Shown here: positions 48,357 through 59,180 of the stretch, one piece after another
Numbering within the stretch: the stretch's first letter is position 1
How the letters are laid out: each line of letters opens with the position of its first letter
NCBI GenBank assembly: GCA_019454045.1
Contig: SKCR01038859.1
Location: 124,001-188,000, forward strand
Reading direction: 5' to 3'
Length of the DNA: 64,000 nucleotides
Source: Zanthoxylum bungeanum
Taxonomy: Eukaryota > Streptophyta > Magnoliopsida > Sapindales > Rutaceae
Translations under genes and position numbers: made by a program
The notes under the pieces: model-generated
What the model was told of the DNA's origin: nothing
What the model saw: only the letters and a program-made list of their open reading frames with translations
The model's database searches: none

Positions 48357-49285
48357 GTGCCTTAGATATTTGGAAGTTTGTGAAAAAGTATAGAGAAATC
48401 TAGAAAGTTTGAGATTTCTCCTTTTAACCCCGAAATTACTATTCATATATATTTTAACTTGTGTTTTTGACCCGGTTCTGGTCCGAATTTGGGAAAATAT
48501 TTAACGCAGAAGTTGTAGGTCTCAATCTTAGGTTTTCAAAGATATAAAATTCATAAAAATCAGAGATCATATGAAAAAGTTATTCCCCAAATACTATGGG
48601 CGGTTCAACGGAAACACGGTACAGTCTCATCCCGGGACTTCGATAAATTTACCAATAGTCCCTAAAATCATCTCATGAATATGTTTGAGCCTTAACATAA
48701 TTTATTCTTCATGCCTTCGTCCCGTTCGTAATAGTATTACTGTAGGCAGTAGTAAAACTACTGGTCATTACAATAACCCTTTAATAGATTTCCTTACAGG
48801 ATAGACATATACCTGTTGGGCGGGGGGGTAGCCACAATTAGAACTTAATCTTAATGAATTCAGGTAACCTGGTTGACATAGACATATAGTTTAATTGGGT
48901 TACACTGGGTATTTACATCTGGCCATCCACATAAGCTTTTGCAGAATTTCGTGTTTCGGGTTAGTAAACTAATATATTACACAAATGTAAAATAACCACT
49001 TCATCTTTTAAAAAGCTATTGGAATAATTCACAACCCTGGATAGTTTCTTAATATTGAATTTTCTTTAATCTACTTTCGCGCCTTTTTATTTATTTGTTT
49101 TAAATTCAAAGTCACAATTCAGATCACCATCAAATCAAATAATCAATCCATTAGATACTTGTAATAATTTGACTTCATAAATTAATAGCTTAGGTATTAA
49201 GTTCTCGTGGGATCGATACTTTTCATACTACTTGAACGATACGTGCGCTTGCACTATACGCATGTGAATACGCCGGTCAAGTTTT

Positions 49286-49303
49286 TGGCGCCGTTGTTGG
49301 GGA
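49286..49303 (+). other. Primer-binding site of element F (tRNA-Asp)
   Basis: TGGCGCCGTTGTTGGGGA differs by one base from the complement of the plant tRNA-Asp 3' end used by Athila/Tat elements. It is six bases after the LTR. Confidence 0.88.
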
Positions 49304-49520
49304 CTTATTTATCTTCCACTATTAGTTTTGGAGTTAGATACCTTTACTTGTATCTAATTCCTTTTTACTTATTTTTATTATTTTTCTTGTGTTTCAGGTT
49401 CTCAAACCCTACATGAGACGAACTAGAAGCTTTGAAATCCGACCGCTTGACCTAAAGATTGAAAGAACCATTAGATAGTTGAGAAGGGAAAGGCGAGAAG
49501 GCTAAGAAGCAATTGTTAAC

Positions 49521-50876
49521 ATGGAACCTGAACCTTTAGAAGTTTCACCACCAATTCCCATTCGAGACAGAACCATTCCGGTGGTTGACGGCTTCATTTC
49601 CTGTATTGTACTTCCTCCCTTACCAGCAAATGCGTGTGACATCAAAACATACATTCAGATGATACAGAAGTCAGTTCAGTTTTGGGAGAATGTAACTGAA
49701 GATCCTAATGCCCACATTAGAAACTTCAAGGAAGTTTGCGACACTTTCAATTACAACCGAGCAGTTGAAGAAGCAATGAGACTGCGTGTTCTTCCATATT
49801 CCCTGAAAGACAAAGCTAAAGCTTTGCTACATTCAGTACCAGCCGGTTCCATCATAACTTGGAACACTCTAGCCACCAAATGTCTTGCAAAGTACTTTCC
49901 ACCAGCCACAACTGCAAAGCTGAGGAATGACATCACATCTTTTCTGCAACAAGACTTAGAATCCCTCTGTGAAGCTTGGGAAAGGTATAAAGATTTACTC
50001 CGAAAATTTCCTCACCATGAGATTCCAAAATGGATACAAGTCCAAACTTTCTATAATGGACTTTCTGGAATAATGAGAACCACAATCGATGCTATTGCTA
50101 GAGGAGCTCTAATGGAAAAATGAGAATATCAAGCCCGGGACCTAATTGAAGAAATAGCCAACAATAATTCCTTGTGGCCAACAAAAAGAAGCATGATCCA
50201 ACGAATTGTTAGAATTTATTAAGTTGGAGCCAACATAGCAGTGAATGCCAAGCTGTATCAGATATGTAAATTCATGTAAACTTTCAACATAAAAGGTAAT
50301 ACTGGATCCACAGGTTCACCATATGGAGGAGTACCAAAACCAAACCAACATGAAGAGACGGTGAATTATGCCAACAATTTCAATAGATAAGGAAACAATC
50401 CATAGTCAAACACCTACAACCCAAGGTGGAGGAATCATCCCAATTTCGCCTGGAGCAACAATTCAGGGGAAAAGAACTATCCACCACCTAGATTCCAACA
50501 ACAGAACAAAGGCCACGAGCATGAAAAAGAACAAAGAATAGCAGAAGTGCTAGCTCAGTTAAAAAAATACTATGCTATATTTCAGATCCAATCAGCTTCC
50601 ATTAAAGCACTTAAGAATCAAATTGGACAACTGGCTAATGCTCAGAGTTACAGGTCACCAGGAAATCTTCCCAGCAATACAGAACCAAATCCAAGGAACC
50701 GAGGGAAGGAGCAATATCAAGCCATAACTTTGGAAAACGGTACAGAAATCAACAAAGATATTGGATTCAAGGCATCCATTAAGGAAGTTCCAAAAGATGC
50801 AGTTCCATATATGGAGGAAAAAGAAGCAAAGGAAAAAGAACCAGAAAAAATCACTCTACCTCCACGTTTTCCATAG
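49521..50876 (+). pseudogene. Element F gag remnant (Athila type)
   Basis: A first open stretch of 200 codons (49521-50123) carries the Athila capsid block: EDPNAHIRNFKEVCDTF, LRVLPYSLKDKAKALLHSVP, KCLAKYFPPATTAKLRNDI and a tail with WIQVQTFYNGL. A TGA replaces the next codon. 50124-50546 is the continuation with several stops but readable NPRWRNHPNFAW. 50547-50876 has the coiled-coil-like and linker part with QIGQLANAQ and LPSNTEPNPRNRGKEQ. No zinc knuckle is seen, which is usual for Athila Gag. Confidence 0.92.
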
Positions 50877-51451
50877 CGTCTCCTGAAAAACAAACTAGAC
50901 AAGCAGTTTGCTCGATTATTGGAGGTGTTCAAAAAGCTGCATATCAACATCCCATTTGCAGAAGCCTTGGAAGAAATGCCCAGCTATGTTAAATTCATGA
51001 AATATATTCTTTCACAAAAGTGGAGATTGGGAGATTATGAGACAGTAGCATTGACGGAAGAATGCAGCGCCATCATTCAGAGGAAACTTCCCCAAAATTG
51101 AAAGATCTTGGCAGTTTCACTATCATATACACTATCGGAGAACATTACATTGGTAACACTTTATGTGATTTAGGAGTAAGTGTTAATTTAATGCCTTTTT
51201 CTATTTATAGGAAACTGTAAATAAGAGAAGTAATGCCTACCTCAGTCTCTCTACAACTTGCTGATAGAGTACTCACATTTTCGAGAGGAGTAGTTGAAGA
51301 TGTGCTGGTCAAAGTCGACAAACTCATTCTCCCAACAGATTTCATTATCCTTGATATGGAAGAAGACAAAGATATTTCTATCATCCTTGGGAGACCATTT
51401 TTGGCTACATGTATTGATGTTCAAAAAAGAGAACTAACCATGAAAGTGTAG
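50877..51451 (+). pseudogene. Element F aspartic protease remnant
   Basis: After a stop at 50874, LEVFKKLHINIPFAEALEEM continues the Athila polyprotein (50919-51101). Next comes the protease: CDLGVSVNLMP at about 51160-51195 keeps the active-site Asp, with Val for the usual Ala. ILGRPFLATC lies at about 51390-51420. Stops at about 51100, 51222 and 51450 break the frame. Confidence 0.88.
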
Positions 51452-51484
51452 GACCAAGAAGTTACCTTCAATGTTTTCAAAGCC

Positions 51485-52140
51485 ATGAAATACACGAGTG
51501 AAGAAAAAGAGGAATGTTTCAGAATTGATGTTGAAAAACTACCTCTACCAATAACTATCAAAGTGATTCGGAGTTTTCTCGGACATGCTGGCTTTTACAA
51601 TAGATTTATCAAAGACTTCTCAAAGATTGCTAAACCTCTGTGCAATCTTCTGGAGAAAGATTTTCTTTTCAATTTCACCAGAGAATGCCACGAAGCTTTT
51701 GAGATCTTAAAACAGAAGCTGGTCTCTACCCCCATCATAGTAGCACCTGACTGGACCCTTCCATTTGAGGTGATGTGCGATGCTAGTGATTTTACTGTAG
51801 GTGCAGTTTTAGGACAACGCAAAGCAAAGATTTTCCATACCATTTACTACTCCAGCAGAACTCTAAATGAAGCTCAACTCAACTACACAACAACTAAAAA
51901 TGAGTTGTTTGCAGTTGTGTTCGCTTTTGATAAATTCTGGTGGTGGTCTACACAAATTATTCAGCAATCAAATACTTGATCGTGAAGAAAAATGACAAAC
52001 CCAGATTGATCCGTTGGATACTTCTACTGCAAGAATTTGATGTAGAGATCCGAGACTAGAAATAAATAGAAAACCAAGCAACAGATTATTTATCAAGGCT
52101 CAAGAATAGAGAAACAGCTGGCAAAGAACTGACAATCAAA
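51485..52140 (+). pseudogene. Element F RT C-terminus and RNase H, RT core deleted
   Basis: After KAMKYTSEEKEECFRIDV the reading passes directly to EKLPLPITIKVIRSFLGHAG, which in Athila pol lies just after the RT palm and fingers. The palm with YMDD is therefore missing while the frame is kept. RNase H follows with FEVMCDASDFTVGAVLGQR (catalytic Asp present) and [19 protein letters not shown] (catalytic Glu present). A shift at about 51950 and a stop near 52060 lead to decayed [12 protein letters not shown] and DYLSRL words. Confidence 0.9.
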
Positions 52141-52189
52141 GAAACTTTTCCATATGAACAGTTATTTTCCATGAAACAGCATGATGTCC

Positions 52190-52995
52190 ATTGGTATGCT
52201 GACTATGTTAACTAAATAGTGTCAAGAAATGGCCGTTGGAATGGACAACTCAACAACGGAAGAAATTCTTCAAAGAAGTCAAGCGTTATGTCTGGGATAA
52301 GCCGTACCTGTTCAAACGCTATGCTGATCAATTACTGAGACAACGTGTTCCACATGAGGAGGTCAATAGTGTCTTGCAACATTGTCACTCGTCATCATAC
52401 GATGGACACTTCAGCGGGAATAAAATTACAGTCAAAGTCTTACAATCAGGTTTGTTCTGGCCCACTCTTTTTAAAGATGCTTATCTTTGTGCTCTTCAAT
52501 GTGACAGGTGCCAGAGAACAGGAAATATTTCAAGGAGAAATGAAGGACCTCTGTAAAATATTCTGGAAGTGGAAATATTTGATGTATATGGGATTGACTT
52601 TATGGGACCCTCTGTTCCATCATTTGGAAACCTGTATATAGTAGTTGCAGTAGACTACGTCTCCAAATGGGTTGAAGCAATTGTACTACCATCCAATGAT
52701 TCAAAAGTGGTGATAAAATTCCTTTAAAAGAATATTTTCACTCGTTTCGGAACACCTTGGGCTATTATTAGCAATGGTGCCACACGTTTCTTCAACAAAT
52801 ACTTCGATGGAATCCTATCCAAATACGGAGTTACTCATAAAGTTACCACTGCCTATCATCCACAGTCAAATGGACAGGTTGAAGTTTCGAACAGGGAGAT
52901 CAAAAGAATCTTGGAGAGAACCGTTGGATCAACAAGGAGGGACTGGTCTATAAAATTGGATGATGCATTATGGGCCTACCAGACAGCTGACAAAT
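52190..52995 (+). pseudogene. Element F integrase, truncated and mutated
   Basis: The zinc-binding segment HCHSSSYDGHFSGNKI...CDRCQ is intact at about 52378-52515. After a TAA, the catalytic core is readable: [15 protein letters not shown] (first Asp present), [12 protein letters not shown] where the second catalytic Asp is Asn, and [20 protein letters not shown] (Glu present). The frame ends after DALWAYQTA, short of the C-terminal part, where non-coding sequence starts. The missing Asp and the stops make it inactive. Confidence 0.92.
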
Positions 52996-53019
52996 TTGTC
53001 TTTTACTAATAATTGTAAT

Positions 53020-53152
53020 TTTTTTTTGTTATTTTCTTTTATTTTCTCCGACAAGATCCAGGCTTTTTGACCTTCACGATTTATTTTACTATTTAACTAA
53101 TAATTATCATTTAGTAGGTACTAGTGCTACTATTATTACTCACTTTTTTCAG
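53020..53152 (+). promoter_or_regulatory. Conserved leader with possible 3' splice site before the LOG-like gene
   Basis: This stretch is homologous to 42112-42240 of F2 on the other strand. It ends CTCACTTTTTTCAGG with CAG at 53150-53152. Both copies keep the pyrimidine tract and CAG at the same distance (50-60 bases) before the shared ATG. This fits splicing of a downstream ORF from the genomic transcript, as proposed for env-like ORFs of Athila elements; no donor is identified. Confidence 0.5.
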
Positions 53153-53202
53153 GTGTTATGAATTCAACTCATCATTGCATTTTTGAAGGCATCCAAATAA
53201 AA

Positions 53203-53853
53203 ATGGAAGCCACTTCAAAAAGACGAGTTGTAAATATCTATATCTTTTATGTTACTAGTATTGGTACTAAGCCACAATATGTGGCGGCAGCACAGGAATT
53301 GAGACGAGTCTTACCTGAAAAGAATATGCACTTAGTATATGGCGGTGTTAATCTTGGACTAATGGGGATCATTTCAAAGACCGTATAGGATAGAGGCAGC
53401 CAAGTCTTGGGAATCATCCCAAAATCTTTATTGGAGGTGAATCTGATAGGACCATCAAACAGAGAGAAACTAATTGTGGCAGGTATGTCTGAACAACTGG
53501 TAGAAATGATTAATCGTGCTGATGCTTTTATTGCTTTGCCAGGTGGCTTGGGTACAATGGAAGAAATCTTTACTGTAATATCTTGGGCGAACTTGAACAT
53601 ACACTAGAAACCAATTAAACTGTTCAATGGATATGGATTTTATGATTTTTTGTGTATTTCTTGATGATGTCCAGAGAAATTGGTTTGTGTCAAAACCTTT
53701 AAAAAACTCCTCTTTACTGCCAGAACTGCCCTAGATTTAATTGACCAAATCTTAGCATTTGAACCAAAAATTGACCCTATCCTTTCCAAGATAAACTAGT
53801 TCGATAATGATCGTGGTAACAAGCGTCAGATAAATCTATATCTTAACCTTTAA
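53203..53853 (+). pseudogene. LOG-like (cytokinin riboside phosphohydrolase family) pseudogene in element F
   Basis: 217 codons from the ATG shared with F2, which I prefer to an upstream ATG at 53158 that F2 lacks. Blocks by codon: LVYGG (44-48), GLMG (52-55), GIIPKSL (70-76), GMSE (94-97), ADAFIALPGGLGTMEE (106-121) containing the family signature PGG.GT..E, WANLNIH (128-134), and a C-terminal EPKIDPILSKIN. Family members hydrolyse cytokinin riboside monophosphates in the cytosol and nucleus. The usual MH.RK motif before the signature is replaced by MSEQL, so a conserved Arg is missing. Stops lie at codons 62 and 135 and later, with a short shifted stretch near codons 150-165. There are no introns although plant LOG genes are usually multi-exonic. 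It sits between integrase and the polypurine tract. Confidence 0.9.
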
Positions 53854-53947
53854 ATTTTCTTTGTAGATATAGAATTTCAGCTAACCAGGTACTATCTTCT
53901 AAACTCATCTTCTACTTTTTAAGACAATGGGGACAACATCACATTTA

Positions 53948-53964
53948 GATTTGGGGGAGGGAAA
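53948..53964 (+). other. Internal polypurine tract of element F
   Basis: GATTTGGGGGAGGGAAA, after the word GACAATGGGGACAAC. It is homologous to 41271-41283 of F2. It lies 1.2 kb before the 3' LTR; a second purine-rich stretch (GGTTTGGTGGTGTGA, about 55160-55174) adjoins the LTR and is the more likely LTR-proximal primer. Confidence 0.7.
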
Positions 53965-55172
53965 TATTTGATTAGTATCTTGTAATTATTCTGTTATTTT
54001 TATTTGATTTTTAGTTAAAATTTTCAAAATATTCAAAAAAATTGAAAAACTTTACAAAAATTTTAAAAAAAATATATTTTATATTTTTATGTTTTTAACA
54101 TGATTAATCAGGTGAAATTGGTGTGAGATAGTTGTGTAAGGAATTTTCACTCCTAAGACGTATCTCAACCTATTTCGGAATAAGTTAATTTTTGTTTATT
54201 TCCTTTTGAATTATTTAATTTGTGAATTCTCCAAAATATTGACTAAAATGAATCTTTATATGCTCAATTGATAGGTATTATCAACATACAAGGTAACATA
54301 CGGAAATGAGTTGTAATTTACGAGTTTGTAATATTATGTGCTCTAGTTTAATTGGAGGAATCATCTAAAAAGTAATGGGATAAAAAAATGTTGAGATCCG
54401 ATTTATTAAGTTTGTATTGGTGTTTTAACACCTAATTCCCTAAAATCAACTGGTTTGGAAGCCACTGGCCCAAAGTTTGCTACATGGATCAAAGATGTTA
54501 GAAAAATATATATATATCTGAAGTCCGAGTAATTAAGTCCGTAGGGGTGTCTTGACACCTGCTGCCCTAAAGTCAACTGGTTTGGAAATCGCTAGCCTAA
54601 AGCTCGCTATATGGATATAAAATATTATATATAAATAAAAAAAAATCAGAAAAAACAGAAAAATATTTCATTGCCTAAACAAAGGTGTGAATTCTGATAT
54701 AACTTTAGGATAAAAATATTACTCTCTTTTCAACTACACTTGTGAATATTGTGGGCACAATGACTTGATTAATACTTGTTAGCTGTGTATATGGAGAATA
54801 GTAAAAATAATCGGATAATTTACTTATTCGGTAATTTAAAAAGAAAGAAAACAACTCTAAACTTAGATAAGAAGTTTCACCTGATTAGCACTAACTCGTT
54901 TACTCTATTTTTCTCTTGTCTTTTGCTTTTTTGTGCATTAGTTTTACTATCTTTTTACTTTTGTGAAACATTTGTGGGTATCGTTGCTATAAGCCCTCAC
55001 GAGACTACAACTCGTCCACTAGGGAAACCTAGGGGTTCAAAGGCTTGTTGCATATGCTAAATGAAACTGTGATCCCTACGAAAGTGGCTTAGTTTAATGT
55101 TTATTTTAAAGATGTTTATGTTATTTTATTTTTTTTTGCTCGAGGACTAGCAAAATTTTAGGTTTGGTGGTG
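53965..55172 (+). other. Element F 3' non-coding region
   Basis: AT-rich, without recognised protein. 54060-54890 is homologous to 40070-41060 of F2 on the other strand, including GTGTAAGGAATTTTCACTCC near 54134. 54400-54620 is a two-unit tandem duplication (CAACTGGTTTGGAA word in each). An open stretch at 54776-55060 has a hydrophobic segment but is not shared with F2, so I do not call a gene. Confidence 0.7.
54400..54620. repeat. Two-unit tandem duplication (~125 bp) in element F 3' region
   Basis: The units share GGTGT(T/C)TTAACACCT-like and TCAACTGGTTTGGAA words at about 54418-54475 and 54543-54590. F2 has the same pair at 40320-40570. Confidence 0.85.
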
Positions 55173-57052
55173 TGATATTTTGATGTGTTTTGTGTTATTT
55201 TGTAGATAAATAAAGTTTCAGGACTATCTGTAATCAATTCAGGCTAAAACAGTGAAAAACAGACAAAATGGCAAAACTATCATTTGGTGCGTCGTGACAC
55301 GCACTCTGCATCGCGATCGCTAACGTGCGTCGGAGTCCATTAACTTGAGCTAGGACATGTGTCACATTCAGATAAGATTTGCTAAAATAAGCCGTGCTCA
55401 CGTGCGCTGAATCTACTAACATGTGTCTGCCACATGTCAACATCTCAGGAAATCTGCTAACGTGCGTCGTGCCACATGTCACCATCACATGCTGCCGACA
55501 ATCATCATCACCACATCAGCATAATTATTGAATTAATCTTTCATCCCCTGCCACGTGTCAGCCGATCCGCGTTTGGCGCTGCAAATCATGGCGTGTCACA
55601 AAGCATAATGGCTACACATCGTGACGCGCCAAGCCTATTGGTGCCTATAAATGAGCTCGAAATTTCAGTTGTAATATCATACTTTTCTCTATGTAATTCA
55701 TTAAGAATACTAGAGGATTGTATCTTGTTTGTTTATTTAAAGCTTTCAGAAATTAATTTCTGCTTTTGCACTTTTTTTTCTTTCCTTTTCACTCTTTAAT
55801 TTCTGCAATTTACTTTTACGCACAATATTTTCCTTTCTTTACTTTTCAGCAATTTACTTTTCAGTAATGAGGAGGTAACTCCCCCTTACTGAGGTGAAAG
55901 GTAAAATTTTTATTTCTAATATTTAGATTAATCTCCCTTAAATATAATATATAAACTAGTTAAAACCTGACTTAATGAGGATATCGTTATATTGGTCGGT
56001 TGGTAATTATTAAAATTGGTTTTAACCTGACTAAACTGGATACCGCCTGGTTGGTCGGTTGGTAATTAATTATTAATTTGACTTAATCAGGATAGCGCCT
56101 ATATGGCTGGTTGGTAATTATCACTCAAAGTTAATATATTATATTAAGGAAGATATCTAAAATAGTAGTGATAAAAGTGGATCATTTAACCTGCAGCATT
56201 TTCTTTTATTGTACTTTTACATTTTTACTTTCCAGCATTTACTTTTCCACATTTACTTTTCAGTATTTACTTTATGTCTTTTATTTTATTTATGTTTTTA
56301 TTAGCCGTAAATATGTGTCGTAACTAAGCCCGTTATCTGGGGTTGTGAAGAATTCCAATATCACCGGTTTATAAGGGGTTATTTTATAGTTTGGGTAATA
56401 TAAAAGAATTACTTATTAAATCTTAAGCTTAATGCTGCTTGTTAATCGGCCACTAATAAGATTGATCAGGTAAACTTATAATAAACTTAACAAGGAATTT
56501 TAGGTTTCAACCTTATACTTAATAGCCCACGATCTTCATGGAGGATAGATAACCCTTTAATAGATTTTCTTACAGGATAAACATATACATGTCGGAGGGG
56601 TAGCCACAATTAGAACTTAATCTTAATGAATTCAGGTAACTTGGTTGACACAGATATATGGTTTAATTGGGTTACATTGGGTATTTACATCTGACCATCG
56701 ACAGAGACTTTTGCAGAATTTTGTGTTCCAAGTCAGTAAACTAATATATTACACAAATGTAAAATAACCACTTCATCTTTTAAAAAGATATTAGAATAAT
56801 TCACAACCCTCGATAGTTTCTTAATATTGAATTTTCTTTAATCTACTTTTGCCGCCTTTTTATTTATTTATTTTAAATTCAAAGTCACAATTCAGATCAC
56901 CATCCAATCAAACAATCAATCCAATTGATACTTGTAATAATTTGACATCATAAATTAATAGCTTAGGTATTAAGTCCTCATGGGATAGATAATTTTTATA
57001 CTATTTGAACGATACATGCACTTGCGTTATATGCGTGTGAATACGTCGGTCA
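55173..57052 (+). repeat. Element F 3' LTR (1.88 kb)
   Basis: It matches the 5' LTR from 44187 onward. It lacks about 65 bp of the 5' end and has a small insertion near 55220. It carries the empty target site of solo LTR S2 near 56541-56560. It ends GGTCA, followed by AATAT. Confidence 0.9.
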
Positions 57053-57649
57053 AATATATCGTACTATTCCCCTAAGTCTCTGTCCTTCTAAATATAAACT
57101 AAGCTATTCTCTTTTCCCAAATCAAATTCTTATTTAAGGAACCAATGTCCAAACTTGACAACATGGAAAACAAATTTATTATTAATAACTGTAAACTTAT
57201 AAACACTTGTTTTGTAATGACTACACAACACCCAAATACTAATACATGACTTCTGCTTAACACTGACTGGACACTCATTGACTCTGACTTGAACTAGTGG
57301 ACTCCATATCCTAATGACTACATCAGTATCCGTCCTTTCAAGCTCGTCCTCCGAGAATACTTGTAAAAAGAGAACTCTGGAGAGGGGTTTAGATCGCTAT
57401 ACGATCTAAGTGAGTGGATAAAAAACTGAAATACTAATATAAATCATTTGGTTTTAAAATCAAGATTTCCATAAATAACTTATATGAAAACTCTCTTTTT
57501 GAAAACTTCGCTTGAAATCTCTTTTGTAAAACTTAATCTTTCTGAAAACTACTTTCTGAAATCTGTCTATAAAATCTAATCTCTGAAATTCTTTTTTTGA
57601 AAATCCGATGTATAAATGCTGGGTTGGATCTGAAAAACTTGACGTTTGG

Positions 57650-57935
57650 GAGCGTTACGTATCGCCGTCTCTCCATACGCCTAACTAGAGCCAGGACTGC
57701 AAAACCATGACTTTGGGAGATTACATATCACCATCCCCCAAAGAATGCCACTTCCGTACCTGAAACTGGTGGTCTTGGGGCATTACGTATTGCCGTCCCC
57801 CAAGCCACAAAAACTAAACTGGGGGTGCGGATCTATGCTACCATACAAGCTCTGAAACTAAGATCTAGGGGCATCTGTCATCCTTAGTCCTGAACTAAGA
57901 TCTGAGGTATTACGTATCCCTGTCCCCCCAATCCT
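57650..57935. repeat. Four-fold TTACGTAT hairpin module in LTR G
   Basis: Diverged copies near 57651, 57715, 57777 and 57903, each with CATTACGTAT-like cores and C-runs. Third occurrence of the module in the window. Confidence 0.82.
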
Positions 57936-59164
57936 CTACATATACACATGTTCTCTTTCCATCAGTTTCAAACTGTATCAAGTTATATACTGAGGTGGGT
58001 TTTTCCCCATGTCTCGAAAAACAGAAAACATATTCTGAAAACACTTCTTTCTCAAATATAACTTAAATCATCAGCTTTTATGTGACCATTGTAATAAAAT
58101 GATCTATCGCCCTAAGGCATAAAACGTAAGTCTGTTGCATAAATAACAAATGAAAATCAATTAAAAGAGTAGTGTCCACCTCACAGTTAGAATCTCTGGC
58201 TGGAGTTATACCGCTTCGTCGAATGAGATCGCAACTCCTATAATGGTCTATAAGTGATAACTTGATATGAGATAAGTTCTGGAACTAGGCTAAACTGCTA
58301 AATTCAAATACGTAATATCGTAACTTGGTATATTATACTTGTCCTAAGATGAAATATGTGCATACGAACTGATACGAGACCCTAAGGATGGTCTCTAACA
58401 CGCTAGGGTGGTTTAAAATAATTTTTGGGGAATTTTGTGCCATCCGTCGTGACGCAAACCCTTGTGCGTCACGATGCGTAGCATCCAGAGGCGTGCCATC
58501 ATTTTCTTCTTGTGCATTGCGACGTAAATCCCTTTTGCATCGCGACATGAAATAGAATTCCAGGATTCTGTTCTTTATCTCCAATCCAACTCACCCAATT
58601 GCACTTTCTACCATTTCTATACTAAAACCATAACCTAAAACATCATCATACATCATCTTCACACATTAAAATTCGAGTTAACATCCTCACCACTTCTAGA
58701 ACAATATCTACACACAAACAATTCAATTAATCTTCAATTCCATATTCAAGACAATATATCATCCCCCAATAATTCCTTAACCTCACACTTCTTATTTTTG
58801 ACCAATCCTTTAAAAATTTCTATATTTGGGTATTTAACCCAATAATCATCTTCCTTACTTATCAATTACCAATATTCAATTGTTTTTTTATGCCAACATT
58901 CCTATTCTACCATTATGCTCCCAAAATTCAACAAATCAAATTTTTGGGTAAAGCTTTCTTACCTTTCTCTTCTTGCTTTTCTTCATTATCTAAACCCTCC
59001 ATTGATGCTCATCTTCTTATTATTTGCTTCCTTTCTCATTTCGTCTATCTTTTTTTTCTTTTATTCTATTTTTCTTCTTTTCTTCTCTTCTTCCCCTTCT
59101 TTCTTTCACGATTTTTCCTTCATTTTTCTACTCAATTTTTCACTTTTGGAATGAGGAAATAGTG

Positions 59165-59180
59165 CCCTATTTATAGAGGG
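59165..59180 (-). promoter_or_regulatory. TATA box of LTR G
   Basis: The minus strand reads CCCTCTATAAATAGGG. It is positionally equivalent to the TATA box in S2, and a purine-rich 5' leader follows it (pyrimidine run on the plus strand). Confidence 0.7.

Larger units (their letters stand above)
45543..48772 (-). mobile_element. Solo LTR S2, TGTAAC-type Ty3/gypsy, 3230 bp
   Basis: Ends TGTAACATCC and GTCATTACA, flanked by ATAAC at 45538-45542 and 48773-48777. The 3' LTR of the host element has the empty site GGATAGATAACCCTTTAATA near 56541-56560 with a single ATAAC. A minus-strand TATA box (CCACTATATAAAGGG, 48341-48355) gives its orientation. It has the four-fold TTACGTAT module (46145-46375) and a pyrimidine run (48185-48310). 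Confidence 0.95.
44119..49279 (+). repeat. Element F 5' LTR, interrupted by solo LTR S2
   Basis: It starts TGATGAGTGGTAAATG, typical of Athila/Tat LTR starts, and ends GGTCA six bases before the primer site. From 44187 it matches the 3' LTR (55173-57052). About 65 bp at its start are missing from the 3' LTR. It contains a cluster of TAACGTGC words (44320-44480) and three spaced GGATACCGC...TTGGT units (44980-45120). Confidence 0.88.
44119..57052 (+). mobile_element. Athila-like Ty3/gypsy retrotransposon F with LOG-like third gene (12.9 kb)
   Basis: 5' LTR 44119-49279 (about 1.93 kb once the nested solo LTR is removed), tRNA-Asp primer site 49286-49303, gag-pol remnants 49521-52995, LOG-like pseudogene 53203-53853, polypurine tracts and 3' LTR 55173-57052. 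The flanks are AATAG (44114-44118) and AATAT (57053-57057), a 5-bp duplication with one change. Removing F joins 44118 to 57058 into a continuous gypsy LTR (G). The RT core is deleted and the coding frame has many stops, so the element is inactive by itself. Confidence 0.92.

Noticed and set aside
53158..53202. Upstream in-frame ATG for the LOG-like gene in element F
   Set aside because: F2 has no ATG at the matching place, while both copies share the ATG at 53203/42052, so the shorter start is preferred.
54776..55060. 94-codon open stretch with a hydrophobic segment, possible env-like transmembrane remnant in element F
   Set aside because: The homologous part of F2 does not keep it open, there is no signal peptide plus ectodomain layout, and it lies after the polypurine tract.
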